64,000 nucleotides of DNA from positions 1 through 64,000 of the forward strand of contig CAJBBX010000130.1 of NCBI GenBank assembly GCA_903951425.1, in the 5' to 3' direction. Below are positions 7,991 to 16,501 of the stretch, one piece after another. Numbering within the stretch: position 1 is the first letter of the stretch; each line of letters opens with the position of its first letter. Both the position numbers and the translations under genes were made by a program. The stretch is from an uncultured Chthonomonas sp. GTDB taxonomy: Bacteria; Armatimonadota; Chthonomonadetes; Chthonomonadales; CAJBBX01. Under the pieces are notes generated by a model. The model was not told the DNA's origin and made no database searches. It was given only the letters and a program-made list of their open reading frames with translations.

Positions 7991-10246
7991 CATGGCGCCG
8001 GACTTGCCGAGATTTACGAAGCCGGCGCACCATCCATCCACGACTGCAAATGCAGTTCTGATGGGATGCAGCAGAGGGAAGATGGGTGAGTTGGTTTCGC
8101 CAATTGCGACGACGCTGTGTAGTCCCGTTGAGGCCCCGGCCCGACAGATGTCGTTGCCCGGTCCGCCAAGAAAACTGGCATAAACGAGCGTTTGGAGGGT
8201 ATTGTCCAGGACAACCACAAATGCATCCCGATCTCCGCCGAAAAGGGGTTGAGCCGCGTCCGACGTCACGGGAAAGTCCGTGCCGAAGGTCGTACCTACG
8301 ATGCACGGCCTGCCGCCCAGTAGGACGATGGACGTGCCTTCGTCCGTCCATTTGCCTCCGATGCATGTTGAGCGCAGCAAGGAGGCACCGGTAGGGCTCA
8401 TGACTGCCACGAACGCCTCAAACCCCTCGATCAGATTGTCATATGCCCCCGGCGTGATTGGGAAACCGATCCTCGCATTGCCCGTAACGTATGCCTGGCC
8501 TGCCGGGTCGACGGCGATATCAAGACCGAGGCCGGGGCCCAGGTAGGTGCTGTACTCCAACGAGGCTCCATCTGCACTTAGTTTGGCTACGTAGCAATCC
8601 GACTCGCTGTTCAGTGTGGTATCAAACGCGACAGCAGTCGTCGGGAAGTAGGTGGACGCCGTACTACCGGTAACATAGGCACATCCATCTCGGACCACGA
8701 TCGACCACACAGCATCCTGCCCCTCGCCGCCCAGATAGGTGCTGTAGACAAAGCGCGACCCGTCCGGGGATATCTTGGTGACGAAGCCATCGTACACGCC
8801 ACCGAGGGTAGTCTGGAACGCACCCGGTGTGATAGTACATCCGTACGTACCCCCCGTCCCTACTGCGTACGCCGCACCTGCCGGATCCACGGCCAGGCCC
8901 TTCACGTTGTCGCCGCCGTGGTAGGTGCCGTACACCAGCGAAGACCCGTCTGACGAAAGCTTGGCCACGAATGCGTTGCTCCAACCAGGATACGGATCGG
9001 TGAACTGAGCGCTGCCGGGGGTCACCGGGAAGCCATACTCAACCCTGCCGCCAACATAGGCACAACCGGCCGAGTCCGTAGCGACCGCGTGTACCTGGAC
9101 CCCAGTGCCCGATACGTATGTGCTGTACTGCATCGTCCGCCCCTCGGAGCTCAGACGGGTCACGAAGCCGTCAGACCGTCCGCCGCCGCTGTACGTAGTT
9201 GACCAGGAACCGGGTGTGACCGGGAAGTCGGCGCTTATCGTGTATCCAGCGACATAGATTCGGCCCACCCCATCGGACGCCACCGCCCTGGCACGATCGT
9301 CAGAGCTGCCGCCTACATAGGTGGAGAAGCTCAGTGACGGGTCGATGACCAGCCGTCTGGAGGTGTCGTACCGGGCGACGGTGAGGGCGACTGCCCGCGT
9401 CGGCGGCGTTGCGTGCGAACGCGACGAGGTGAGGGGACGGGATGGCGACAGGTGGTAGGCGCAGGCGACCTCGACGCGCTTGGCGCCAACATACTGGTAG
9501 GCGTAGGGCCGCTTCCAGCGGATACCGCCCACGGGCGTGTCGGCGACGAGGTCGCCGTTCGGTGCCACGGCCAGGCTTGTCGCGCCCTCGAAGGCCAGCT
9601 TCAGACGGCGAGGGTCTCCGCCGGGCTTGACGACGAAGTCGTACTCCAGCCCGCCCTCGCCGCCGTAGTAGACCAGATCGGTCCTGGGGTAGATGCCGGC
9701 GTAGCGGACCTTGCGGTACGTGGCGATGTTGGTGCGCCACTTCTTTGGGTCCTCGCCCTGGATGTAGTTCGTAATGCCGGGGAGCCTCTCGATGCCGGAC
9801 ACCTGAGCGCTGGGGTCTGCGCCCACCAGCTTCATGCGGAGAACGGAACGGCAAGTGGGAGGCCGAGACTCGGCAGCAGAAAGCGGGCTGGAGTACGGCG
9901 CCGATGAGGCCCGATCGCCCATGTCACCGGTAGCCTGGCATTTCCCTGTCCGCTCCCGGATCTCCCCTTGCCCCTTCTGCCTTGCCTCTCGTCCTCGCAG
10001 CACCATCACTGCCTCGCGGCCGGTCAGGAAAAGGGTGTAGCCGGCTCCCCGAGCGAGGAACTGCACACGGGCGTCGGCCTGGCCCTTGTTCGCCTCGAAC
10101 TGCAGTGGCATCAGGGCCGTCCGAACGCCGTAAGCGGCAGGCGGAGCGGCCCGCACGAACGTGGGCAGATAGAGAGCCACCAGTGTGGCCGCCAGCCGTG
10201 CGGCAGACTTACCCTTGCGTGCGTGCCGGAGCAATCGATGCACCAT
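7130..10246 (-). CDS. Exported SBBP-repeat propeller protein with DUF7948 and C-terminal Ig-like modules
   Basis: The protein is 1038 aa from ATG 10246, with GGGAGG upstream. The N-terminus has a basic region and hydrophobic stretch (RLAATLVALYLPTFVRA) consistent with a signal peptide. Residues about 45-310 match the DUF7948 type (FEANKGQADARVQFLARG; GIYPRTDLVYYGGEGGLEYD). Residues about 315-740 are SBBP beta-propeller repeats with recurrent YSTYLGG.G.D and FPVTPGS/A motifs. The last roughly 290 residues are three Ig-like modules nearly matching those at the end of the gene at 2-3277, closing with PATASATFNVVP. No catalytic motif. A cell-surface binding or adhesive role is inferred. Transcribed toward the STAS gene. 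Confidence 0.88.
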   Translation of the reverse strand: MVHRLLRHARKGKSAARLAATLVALYLPTFVRAAPPAAYGVRTALMPLQFEANKGQADARVQFLARGAGYTLFLTGREAVMVLRGREARQKGQGEIRERTGKCQATGDMGDRASSAPYSSPLSAAESRPPTCRSVLRMKLVGADPSAQVSGIERLPGITNYIQGEDPKKWRTNIATYRKVRYAGIYPRTDLVYYGGEGGLEYDFVVKPGGDPRRLKLAFEGATSLAVAPNGDLVADTPVGGIRWKRPYAYQYVGAKRVEVACAYHLSPSRPLTSSRSHATPPTRAVALTVARYDTSRRLVIDPSLSFSTYVGGSSDDRARAVASDGVGRIYVAGYTISADFPVTPGSWSTTYSGGGRSDGFVTRLSSEGRTMQYSTYVSGTGVQVHAVATDSAGCAYVGGRVEYGFPVTPGSAQFTDPYPGWSNAFVAKLSSDGSSLVYGTYHGGDNVKGLAVDPAGAAYAVGTGGTYGCTITPGAFQTTLGGVYDGFVTKISPDGSRFVYSTYLGGEGQDAVWSIVVRDGCAYVTGSTASTYFPTTAVAFDTTLNSESDCYVAKLSADGASLEYSTYLGPGLGLDIAVDPAGQAYVTGNARIGFPITPGAYDNLIEGFEAFVAVMSPTGASLLRSTCIGGKWTDEGTSIVLLGGRPCIVGTTFGTDFPVTSDAAQPLFGGDRDAFVVVLDNTLQTLVYASFLGGPGNDICRAGASTGLHSVVAIGETNSPIFPLLHPIRTAFAVVDGWCAGFVNLGKSGAMTPVRTGIITDTITLKGFLWRLTDNGWISGRSLAFAVDGVSVGAATTDVNGMAALDWAIESGPTTRSIQVSFAGDASYDASSGAATLTAQMAGTKVYVVDRSAKVKSYVVLKAYLFLMNNTLAPAGKRVSVRLDGTVIGVGNTNTSGCAQFGYTVAEAGGVGSRTISGEFAGDAGYFASANTGKLTVTAGDLYIWPYVRSGKRGISHPLKAYVRSLPDYVIQPGKVITFKVNGFLIGSATAAADGWATVAWSIPAGEPTGAHTGTAEFAGDAWYAPATASATFNVVP

Positions 10247-10774
10247 AGCGCGTGCCTCCCCTGTCTGTGGAGCCCGCGCATACTACTGCGCAGCGCACCA
10301 TACGAAGACGATCTGGCGAGTGCTGTCAGCTTACCGCGCAGACGGCATCCGGCACCCTCACGCGGGCGCGTCAGGGCATGCCGATTGCGCGCTACCCGGA
10401 CCTAAGCCTCCAGAGGGTGGCGCCACATGCGGCGACGCTGCACCTGCCGGCCGGGACTGCTAGGCTCAGGCGTCGAATCGCTGGGCACAGACGTCCTAGT
10501 CTCGCAGTCTGACCGACCGCCGTTCGGCCTGGCACCAACGGGGCGAATTGACCGGGCAAGCCGGCCCGGGTGCATCGACCTGACGCCTACACTGCCGGCA
10601 CCTTGGGGGTGAGGACCGGCCGCGTCGTTCAGAATGTCACGCGGATGCGGCCATACAGGAAGCACTCCACGCCTTGCGGCGTTGCGAATGGGTAGGGGCC
10701 GGCGTTTCCGCCGCACCAATACCCGGCGGCCGGCGCCGGAAGCACACGCCGGAGGGGCCGGCCAGGCCTGAGGC
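10247..10774. other. Gene-poor intergenic stretch upstream of the SBBP gene
   Basis: No open frame here has coding character, a ribosome binding site and a plausible start. The segment must contain the SBBP promoter (minus strand), but I see no confident -35/-10 pair. A short minus-strand tail ending at 10629 (...PQGVECFLYGRIRVTF, stop) has an outer-membrane-barrel-like C-terminus and could be the end of a decayed gene; support is weak. Confidence 0.4.
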
Positions 10775-10814
10775 AAAAAAATGGCCCTGGCGGGCGGCAC
10801 ACCGCACCAGGGCC
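10775..10814 (-). terminator. Intrinsic terminator reading on the minus strand, with no matching gene
   Basis: ggccctgg (10783-10790) pairs with ccagggcc (10807-10814), and seven A's at 10775-10781 become a seven-T run on the minus strand. This is a textbook rho-independent terminator for leftward transcription. No convincing minus-strand gene lies to its right, where the next gene, at 11048, is on the plus strand. Confidence 0.75.
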
Positions 10815-10830
10815 GGGCTTGAGAGAGCCA

Positions 10831-10867
10831 GTTGGCGTTAACCGGGGGATTTGGGCCCCCGGCCAAC
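10831..10867. repeat. Strong hairpin (inverted repeat) in the 11-kb intergenic gap
   Basis: gttgg/ccaac flanks a 7-bp core ccggggg/cccccgg around the loop atttggg, with a one-sided bulge (cgttaa). It lies 16 bp to the right of the orphan terminator and about 180 bp before the next plus-strand gene. It could be part of a structured leftward RNA or a leader structure. Confidence 0.5.
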
Positions 10868-11047
10868 ACCTCACATGTTCACGAGTATGATATCCCAACG
10901 GAGCGACTCGATGCAAGCTCCTTGGAGCTGTTGTTTCGCGGGCATCGGCGCCTTGGAGCCTGACCGCCGCAGGCCTGCGGCGCGGCGGCGGGTACGCTTG
11001 TTGCGACGGCGACGGCTCCGACAAGCCGACGCCTGAGGAGGCGGTCT

Positions 11048-14000
11048 ATGGGTCTCGACCAGCGTCGGTTCGTCGGCAGTTCCGCCCTTGCAGCCCTGGT
11101 ATTGCTCGCCGGTAGCTCGGCTACGTGCGGCGCTGCGCCTGTCACATCGGGGCGCGTGGGACCTCGGGCATTCCTCGACAACGGGCTGGTGCGCGCCGTC
11201 TTCGACCTGGGCAACGGCACGTATGACCTGCTGGATGCCTCGGGCACGACGGCCGTCCGCCGGGCTGCCTGCACCGCCAATGCGTGGAGCAGCGCCGCCG
11301 CGGGCCTCCATCGGTCGGCCGCGTGGTTCTCGGTTCACGATGCCTTGGGCGCGGGACGCGCTATGCGCATCACTTGCGCCGGCGCCGGGCAACCCACCAT
11401 AACGCTGGACTTCGCGCTCTACCCGGGGAGCGACCGCGTGGCACTGGCGGCCGCAGTTCGCAATACGGGCAAGAAGGAGCTACGCCTCACGAGCCTCTCG
11501 CCCCTCGGCGGCGCCCGGCTCTTCCCCGCCGACACGCCCACCAATGTCCGCACGCTGGACGGTGCGGGCGGCGCAGGCGACACCCGCGTCATGCAAGGGG
11601 CGGCGCGCCGGTCGCCGAACAACCTGCTGCTCACCTACCGATCCCGCGGCAAGCGGCGCTCCGTCGTCCTGGGCGGCCTCTCGTACCGCGACTTCTGCAA
11701 GACGGCGCAGGTGGGTCTCGAGCGGACGACCACCTCCGGTCGCCTGGGAGCCATCGGCAAGGCTCTGCCCGGCGCAACGCCGGTCGCCTACCTCGACTGC
11801 GGAGGCGATTGTGCGATCAGTCGCGAGGGGGTGCGCCTGAAACCGGTGCAGGGCTCCTCATTCACCTGGGCCGACGCGTCTGCCGACGAGCCCTGGTTCG
11901 GCTCTGTCCTCTTCCATGATCGCGAGGTCGTCCTTGAAGCGTCGGGCCTCCGGCCGGGCAAGGAGACCATCCTCGGGCTCACATGGTGGGACTTCGATGG
12001 CAATGGCCGCCGCCAGGAGGTGAGCGTAGTGGGATCCGACGGCGTCCGCAGGACGCTCATCCCCGAGACGCCGCTGCCCAGTGGGCGCACCGGCCGGCGC
12101 GCCGAGGTCCGAGCCGTCCGCCTCCCCGCCGAGGCGCTGGCAGGCGGGTCATGCCGGATCCTCATCCGCAACGTGGCATCCGTGCCCAACGCCGCCATCG
12201 GCGAGGCGTGGCTATGGGAGGCCCCGTCGGGCTACGCCGTGCCCGCACGGCTGGCCGCTGGAGCGGCTACGTCCGCGCCGACCGCGCCGACGGGCAGGGG
12301 CATCGCGGCAGACCTCTACGCGCAGGACCCGGTGGGCAGGCGGATTCGGCCCGGCGAGACCTATGCGCCGAAGCTCGACCGGTTCTATGTGGGCTTCGGC
12401 ACGCCGAACCCGTTCGTTGCACTGGAGCGCTACGGTCGGGCGGTGAGGTCGGCACAAGGTGCGCGCCCGAACCCCTACACCTTCCCCACCGTCTGCGCAT
12501 GGTACGTGGGGCTCTTCGACTACCCGCAGGCCCAGAACCAGCCGCTCGCCAGCAAGTACAGCGTGGCCTCCGCTCCCGGCCTCGTGGAGGAGGCCGAGAT
12601 CATACGGCGCTCGGGCTTCCTGCGCTACGCGCCGGCGGCGGTTAGGCTCGTGCCCGACACCTACGCCGCGGACAACGAGCAGGGCTGGTGGGACGACGAG
12701 CATTGGCTCCGCTTCGGCCACTACTCCGGCGACTTCCGAACCAGCGCCGCCTACGCGGCGGGCGTCCGCAAGGCGGGGTGCCTGCCCTTCACCTACTTCC
12801 AGCTGGGCCTGGACAGCGCCGACTTCCGCGCTTCACACCCGGACTGGATGCTCGGAGGCGACCCAAGGCGCACGCTGGACTACACCAATCCGGCCGCCCA
12901 GAGCCACATGCGCCGGGTCTACGCCAATCTCCGCGCAGCGGGCGTGGCGGGCATGATGTTCGACTACCCCGATAGCGAGTGGTCCGGCCATCTCGCGCCC
13001 GGCGGCTTCAACGATTCAACAGCAACGGCCGCACAGGCCTACCGCGCCATCTTCGCGCTGGCCAAGGAGGGGCTTGGCCCCAACTCATGGATCCACGAGC
13101 GGGTTCTGGGCGACCCCCTCTCCGACCTGACGACGGGCGTCATCGACTCGCAGCGCGTCTGGGGCGACACTTACGACATCACGGCCCAGATGGTCTCGCG
13201 CGGCGGCCTGCGCTGGTACAAGAACCGCGTGCTCACTGCCTACGATATGGACGCCAAGAACCTGTTGAAGGGCTGGCGCGCCCTGGGTCCGACCGTCTCG
13301 GAGCGCGATGGGCGACGGATGCTGATCACCATGGCCGCTACGGCCGCATCGCGCCTGCTGCTGGCCACCTCCTTCCGCGATATGCCGACGGAGGCACTGC
13401 ACGACATCGAGCGGACCTTCCCGTACCACCGGCAACCCGTGAGCGCCCGGCCCGTCGATATGCTGACCTCGCCGGGCTGGCCACGCATCTATGACCTGGG
13501 CACCGGTCCCGGCCGCCGCGTCGTCACGCTTTACAACAATCGCGAGCCGGCTCGGGCCGACACGCTGACGCTTAGGTTGGCTGGCGACCCGGCGGAGGGC
13601 GCGCTTGGCGTGCCGGGCAAGGCTATGGTGCATGTGTATGACTTCTGGAACGAGCGTTATCTGGGCCTCATGCCCGCATCGAAGCCGCTGACGCAGGCGC
13701 TGCGGCCCGGCGAGGCGCGAGTGCTGGCCATCACGGAGGACGTCGGGCGGCCGCGCATTATCGGCACCAACCGACACATCCTGCAAGGCTTTGTCGATCT
13801 GGCCGGCGAGCCCGTCTGGAACGCCCGCGGCCGCATGCTCTCAGGCGCGGCGCTGACGGTCGCCGGCGAGACCTTCCGCATCCTTATCGCCCGCTCGGGA
13901 CACCCCGCGCTGGGCGCCGCCTGCTCTGCGGGAGGCTGCCGCTTGGTGTCGGTTCCCGGCGCCCAGGGCCTGGCGGCCCTGGAGATCGATGCGCCGGCGG

Positions 14001-14059
14001 GAGGCACCGTGCGATGGAGCGTCCGGTTCGGGCCTGTGACCGCCTCGCCTCGCCGCTGA
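11048..14059 (+). CDS. Exported alpha-galactosidase-like (GH36/GH27/GH31 fold) protein
   Basis: The protein is 1003 aa from ATG 11048 with GAGGAGG at 11036-11042. The N-terminus (DQRRFVGSSALAALVLLAG) resembles a Tat signal. An N-terminal beta-supersandwich of about 380 residues precedes a TIM barrel. The barrel has ADNEQGWWDDEHWLRFGHY, LPFTYFQLGLDSADFRASHP and GVAGMMFDYPDSEW, where the Asp at a strand end resembles the nucleophile position of clan GH-D. A C-terminal all-beta domain follows (VYDFWNERYLGLM). Similarity is at fold level, so substrate and even catalytic competence are uncertain. It converges on the glycyl radical enzyme with a 9-bp gap. Role inferred: glycan hydrolysis in the periplasm or outside the cell. 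Confidence 0.7.
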   Translation: MGLDQRRFVGSSALAALVLLAGSSATCGAAPVTSGRVGPRAFLDNGLVRAVFDLGNGTYDLLDASGTTAVRRAACTANAWSSAAAGLHRSAAWFSVHDALGAGRAMRITCAGAGQPTITLDFALYPGSDRVALAAAVRNTGKKELRLTSLSPLGGARLFPADTPTNVRTLDGAGGAGDTRVMQGAARRSPNNLLLTYRSRGKRRSVVLGGLSYRDFCKTAQVGLERTTTSGRLGAIGKALPGATPVAYLDCGGDCAISREGVRLKPVQGSSFTWADASADEPWFGSVLFHDREVVLEASGLRPGKETILGLTWWDFDGNGRRQEVSVVGSDGVRRTLIPETPLPSGRTGRRAEVRAVRLPAEALAGGSCRILIRNVASVPNAAIGEAWLWEAPSGYAVPARLAAGAATSAPTAPTGRGIAADLYAQDPVGRRIRPGETYAPKLDRFYVGFGTPNPFVALERYGRAVRSAQGARPNPYTFPTVCAWYVGLFDYPQAQNQPLASKYSVASAPGLVEEAEIIRRSGFLRYAPAAVRLVPDTYAADNEQGWWDDEHWLRFGHYSGDFRTSAAYAAGVRKAGCLPFTYFQLGLDSADFRASHPDWMLGGDPRRTLDYTNPAAQSHMRRVYANLRAAGVAGMMFDYPDSEWSGHLAPGGFNDSTATAAQAYRAIFALAKEGLGPNSWIHERVLGDPLSDLTTGVIDSQRVWGDTYDITAQMVSRGGLRWYKNRVLTAYDMDAKNLLKGWRALGPTVSERDGRRMLITMAATAASRLLLATSFRDMPTEALHDIERTFPYHRQPVSARPVDMLTSPGWPRIYDLGTGPGRRVVTLYNNREPARADTLTLRLAGDPAEGALGVPGKAMVHVYDFWNERYLGLMPASKPLTQALRPGEARVLAITEDVGRPRIIGTNRHILQGFVDLAGEPVWNARGRMLSGAALTVAGETFRILIARSGHPALGAACSAGGCRLVSVPGAQGLAALEIDAPAGGTVRWSVRFGPVTASPRR

Positions 14060-14068
14060 GGCCCGGTG

Positions 14069-16273
14069 TCAGCCGGTCTCGTGCTCCGTCCGCTGCAGCA
14101 GCGTGCGCCGGAGTTCGTCGTCGAGGCGGCTCCAGTACTCCGAGTAGCCGCCCATGCGGACCACGAGGTCTCCGTACCGCTCGGGATGCTCGCAGGCGTC
14201 GCGCAGGAGGGCCTGGTCGACCACGTTGATCTGCAACTGCAGGCCGCCCTGGGCGAAGTAGCCCTCCACCAGCCCGCGCACCTGCCGGCGCCCCTCGGGC
14301 GTGCGGAAGCAGTCGGCCGCCAGCCGCAGGTTCACCACCAGCGTGCCCGGCGCCGCGCCCTGGTCCAGCGCGGCGGCTGAGGAGAGCGCGGCAGTGGGAC
14401 CCCGGCGATCGCGCCCCTGCACCGGACCGGCAGAGTCGGCCACGGGATCGCCCGCCAGGCGTCCGTCAGGCGTGGCTCCCACGGGCTTGCCGAACCATCC
14501 GTAGGTGACGAACATGAGCGTGCCGCAGAGGAACCGCCCTCCGCGCCACGGGGCGTAGCACTGGAACTCCCGGTAGATCAGGCCCGAGAGCCGCGCCGCC
14601 AGCGCGTTGACCTCCGGGTCGTCGTTGCCGAACTTCGGCGCACGGGCCAGGCGCGCGCGCAGGTCGCCGCGCCCTTCGAAGTCCGTGGCCAGCGCCTCAA
14701 GCAGCTCGGCCGCGCCCACGCTCCGCTCTTCGAAGACGGTCCGGCGCACGGAGGAGAGCGAGTCGATGGCGTTGCTGAGCCCCACCACGTTGATGACGCT
14801 CCAGTTCCAGCGAGCGCCGCCGTCGTAGTAGCCGCGGAGGCGGTCCAGGCAATCGTCGATGAAGAGCGTGCGAAGGAGCTGAGGGTGGTACTCGGCACGC
14901 ACGGCATGGTTCCGGTTCACGGCGTCGGTGATGGATCGGATCGCCTGCCTAGCATCCTCCTCGAAGCCGGTGAGCAGCGCCTCGAAGTCGGGGCAGCCCT
15001 CCAGCCGCGCACGGAGGCTCCCCTCCAGCGTCTTCAGCACGTTGATGTCGGCGTCCAGCGAGCCCACGCAGGAGCGGCCGTGGATCATCGTCTCGGTGCA
15101 GCCGCCGAAAGCGAGGTCGCGCAGGTCGTCTTCGGGCAGGTTCAGATGCGCCGAGCGGAGGGCGGCAAGGTAGTTCTCCTCGCCGTAGAGGGCCGGCAGG
15201 CCGCCGCCCGAGACGATGAGGTCCAGCGCGGCCTCCCAGGTCTCGTCAGGTGAGTCGCGGCGCAGGCGCAGCGCCAGGTTGGGCCGGCGCGATCCCCGGG
15301 CGGCCTCCAGGCAAATGCGGGTGAAGTCGGACGAGGCCTCACGCCCGTCGCGCGTGGAGCCGCCCAGAGCCACGTTCCAACCGTTCGTGTTGTCCACCAG
15401 CCGCCAGAGGTCCGCCACCATGCTCCGGGCCTCGTCGCGCGTGATGCGGCCCAGCGCCTGGTCGCACTCATAGAAGGGGCGCATGAACTGGTCGAAGCGA
15501 CCCAGGTCATCGCACCCGTCCACCGCGAAGAGGAACGCCGTCACGGCCAGCGCGTCGGCGAAGCCCTCCGGCGGGCCTTCGCCTACGGAGCGCAGGGCCG
15601 TTGCCAGCCGCTCGCGCCGAAGCCGGGCGGCCTCGTCGGGCGCGGCATGGGCCTCCACCTGCTCGGCGCAACGAACGCCCAGTTGGGCAACGGCCTCCAG
15701 CACGATCGAGAGCGCCTGCCGCAGCGTCTCGGCGCCCGGGCTGCCGCCCGGAGCCGCGTCCAGCCGGACGCGATAGCCGGCCAGCCCCTCGGCCAGGAGG
15801 CGGTCGTAGTGCAGGATGCTGTGTGTCCATCCGCCGCCCCGGGGGTAGGTTCGGCAGAACGCGGCCAGCTTGGCGTAGGCCGACCGAGCCGCCTCGTCGG
15901 CCGCAGACGCCGACCGGCGCAGGGCCTCGGCCTCGCCGGCCGGCGCGCTGATGTCGAGTGCCACGTAGAACGCACTTAAGTCCAAGGCAGGGGAGGGTCC
16001 CTCGCTCGATGCCGGGCTGTTCCAGAAGCCGCGCGACATTGGGTAGATCGCGCCGCCGCCATGCGCGGGCAGGGGCACGTTCAGCAGGTGCGCCTCGATT
16101 GCCCGGGCGTGCCGGACCGCCGCAGGCAACCCCTCGCCCGACATGAACATAGCCGCGAACCAGTCGCCACAAGCCTCCAGCGCCCCTCGCTCGCAAGGCG
16201 TAAGCAACCACTCCGGTTCACAAGGCGCAAGCGTGCGCGACCAGTCCGTACATCCCGTCAGACGATCGATCAT
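14069..16273 (-). CDS. Glycyl radical enzyme (pyruvate formate-lyase-like), substrate unknown
   Basis: The protein is 734 aa from ATG 16273, preceded on the minus strand by gcaggag. The 19-codon upstream extension has no ribosome site. Diagnostic features: FGGCTETM places the thiyl Cys (Cys392) with Glu394 two residues on, a CxE arrangement like the glycyl-radical dehydratases and lyases. VVRMGGYSEYW gives the glycyl-radical Gly709, 25 residues from the C-terminus. The C-terminal helix DDELRRTLLQRTEHE is also typical. Such enzymes need anaerobic activation by a radical-SAM activase, and none is encoded in this window. Length and sequence do not let me assign it to PFL, glycerol or propanediol dehydratase, choline lyase or HPAD. 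It lies divergently from the GH67/GH20-like gene. Family assignment is confident; reaction unknown. Confidence 0.85.
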   Translation of the reverse strand: MIDRLTGCTDWSRTLAPCEPEWLLTPCERGALEACGDWFAAMFMSGEGLPAAVRHARAIEAHLLNVPLPAHGGGAIYPMSRGFWNSPASSEGPSPALDLSAFYVALDISAPAGEAEALRRSASAADEAARSAYAKLAAFCRTYPRGGGWTHSILHYDRLLAEGLAGYRVRLDAAPGGSPGAETLRQALSIVLEAVAQLGVRCAEQVEAHAAPDEAARLRRERLATALRSVGEGPPEGFADALAVTAFLFAVDGCDDLGRFDQFMRPFYECDQALGRITRDEARSMVADLWRLVDNTNGWNVALGGSTRDGREASSDFTRICLEAARGSRRPNLALRLRRDSPDETWEAALDLIVSGGGLPALYGEENYLAALRSAHLNLPEDDLRDLAFGGCTETMIHGRSCVGSLDADINVLKTLEGSLRARLEGCPDFEALLTGFEEDARQAIRSITDAVNRNHAVRAEYHPQLLRTLFIDDCLDRLRGYYDGGARWNWSVINVVGLSNAIDSLSSVRRTVFEERSVGAAELLEALATDFEGRGDLRARLARAPKFGNDDPEVNALAARLSGLIYREFQCYAPWRGGRFLCGTLMFVTYGWFGKPVGATPDGRLAGDPVADSAGPVQGRDRRGPTAALSSAAALDQGAAPGTLVVNLRLAADCFRTPEGRRQVRGLVEGYFAQGGLQLQINVVDQALLRDACEHPERYGDLVVRMGGYSEYWSRLDDELRRTLLQRTEHETG

Positions 16274-16501
16274 GGCGTGGTGGCTCCTGCAAGGCACGAT
16301 ACCCCACGACACGGTGTGCGGCTCATGCATGGACGCTGGCCCCTACTGACCACACTGACCCTGATGTCCATGGCCGTCGCCGCCGCCGCCGCCTGCCCCG
16401 GCAGGAACTCCCGCCGCCCGCGTGCAATAGAGGCTTGCAGTCGTTGCCCAGCCATTCGCCATCGTTGCCGGCGGTGTGTCCAGCCGGCAGAGGAGACCAC
16501 T

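Noticed and set aside
10629-10740. Outer-membrane protein gene on the minus strand
   Set aside because: Only a short C-terminal-looking tail exists; no start, no signal and a terminator lies within the would-be gene, so at most a remnant.
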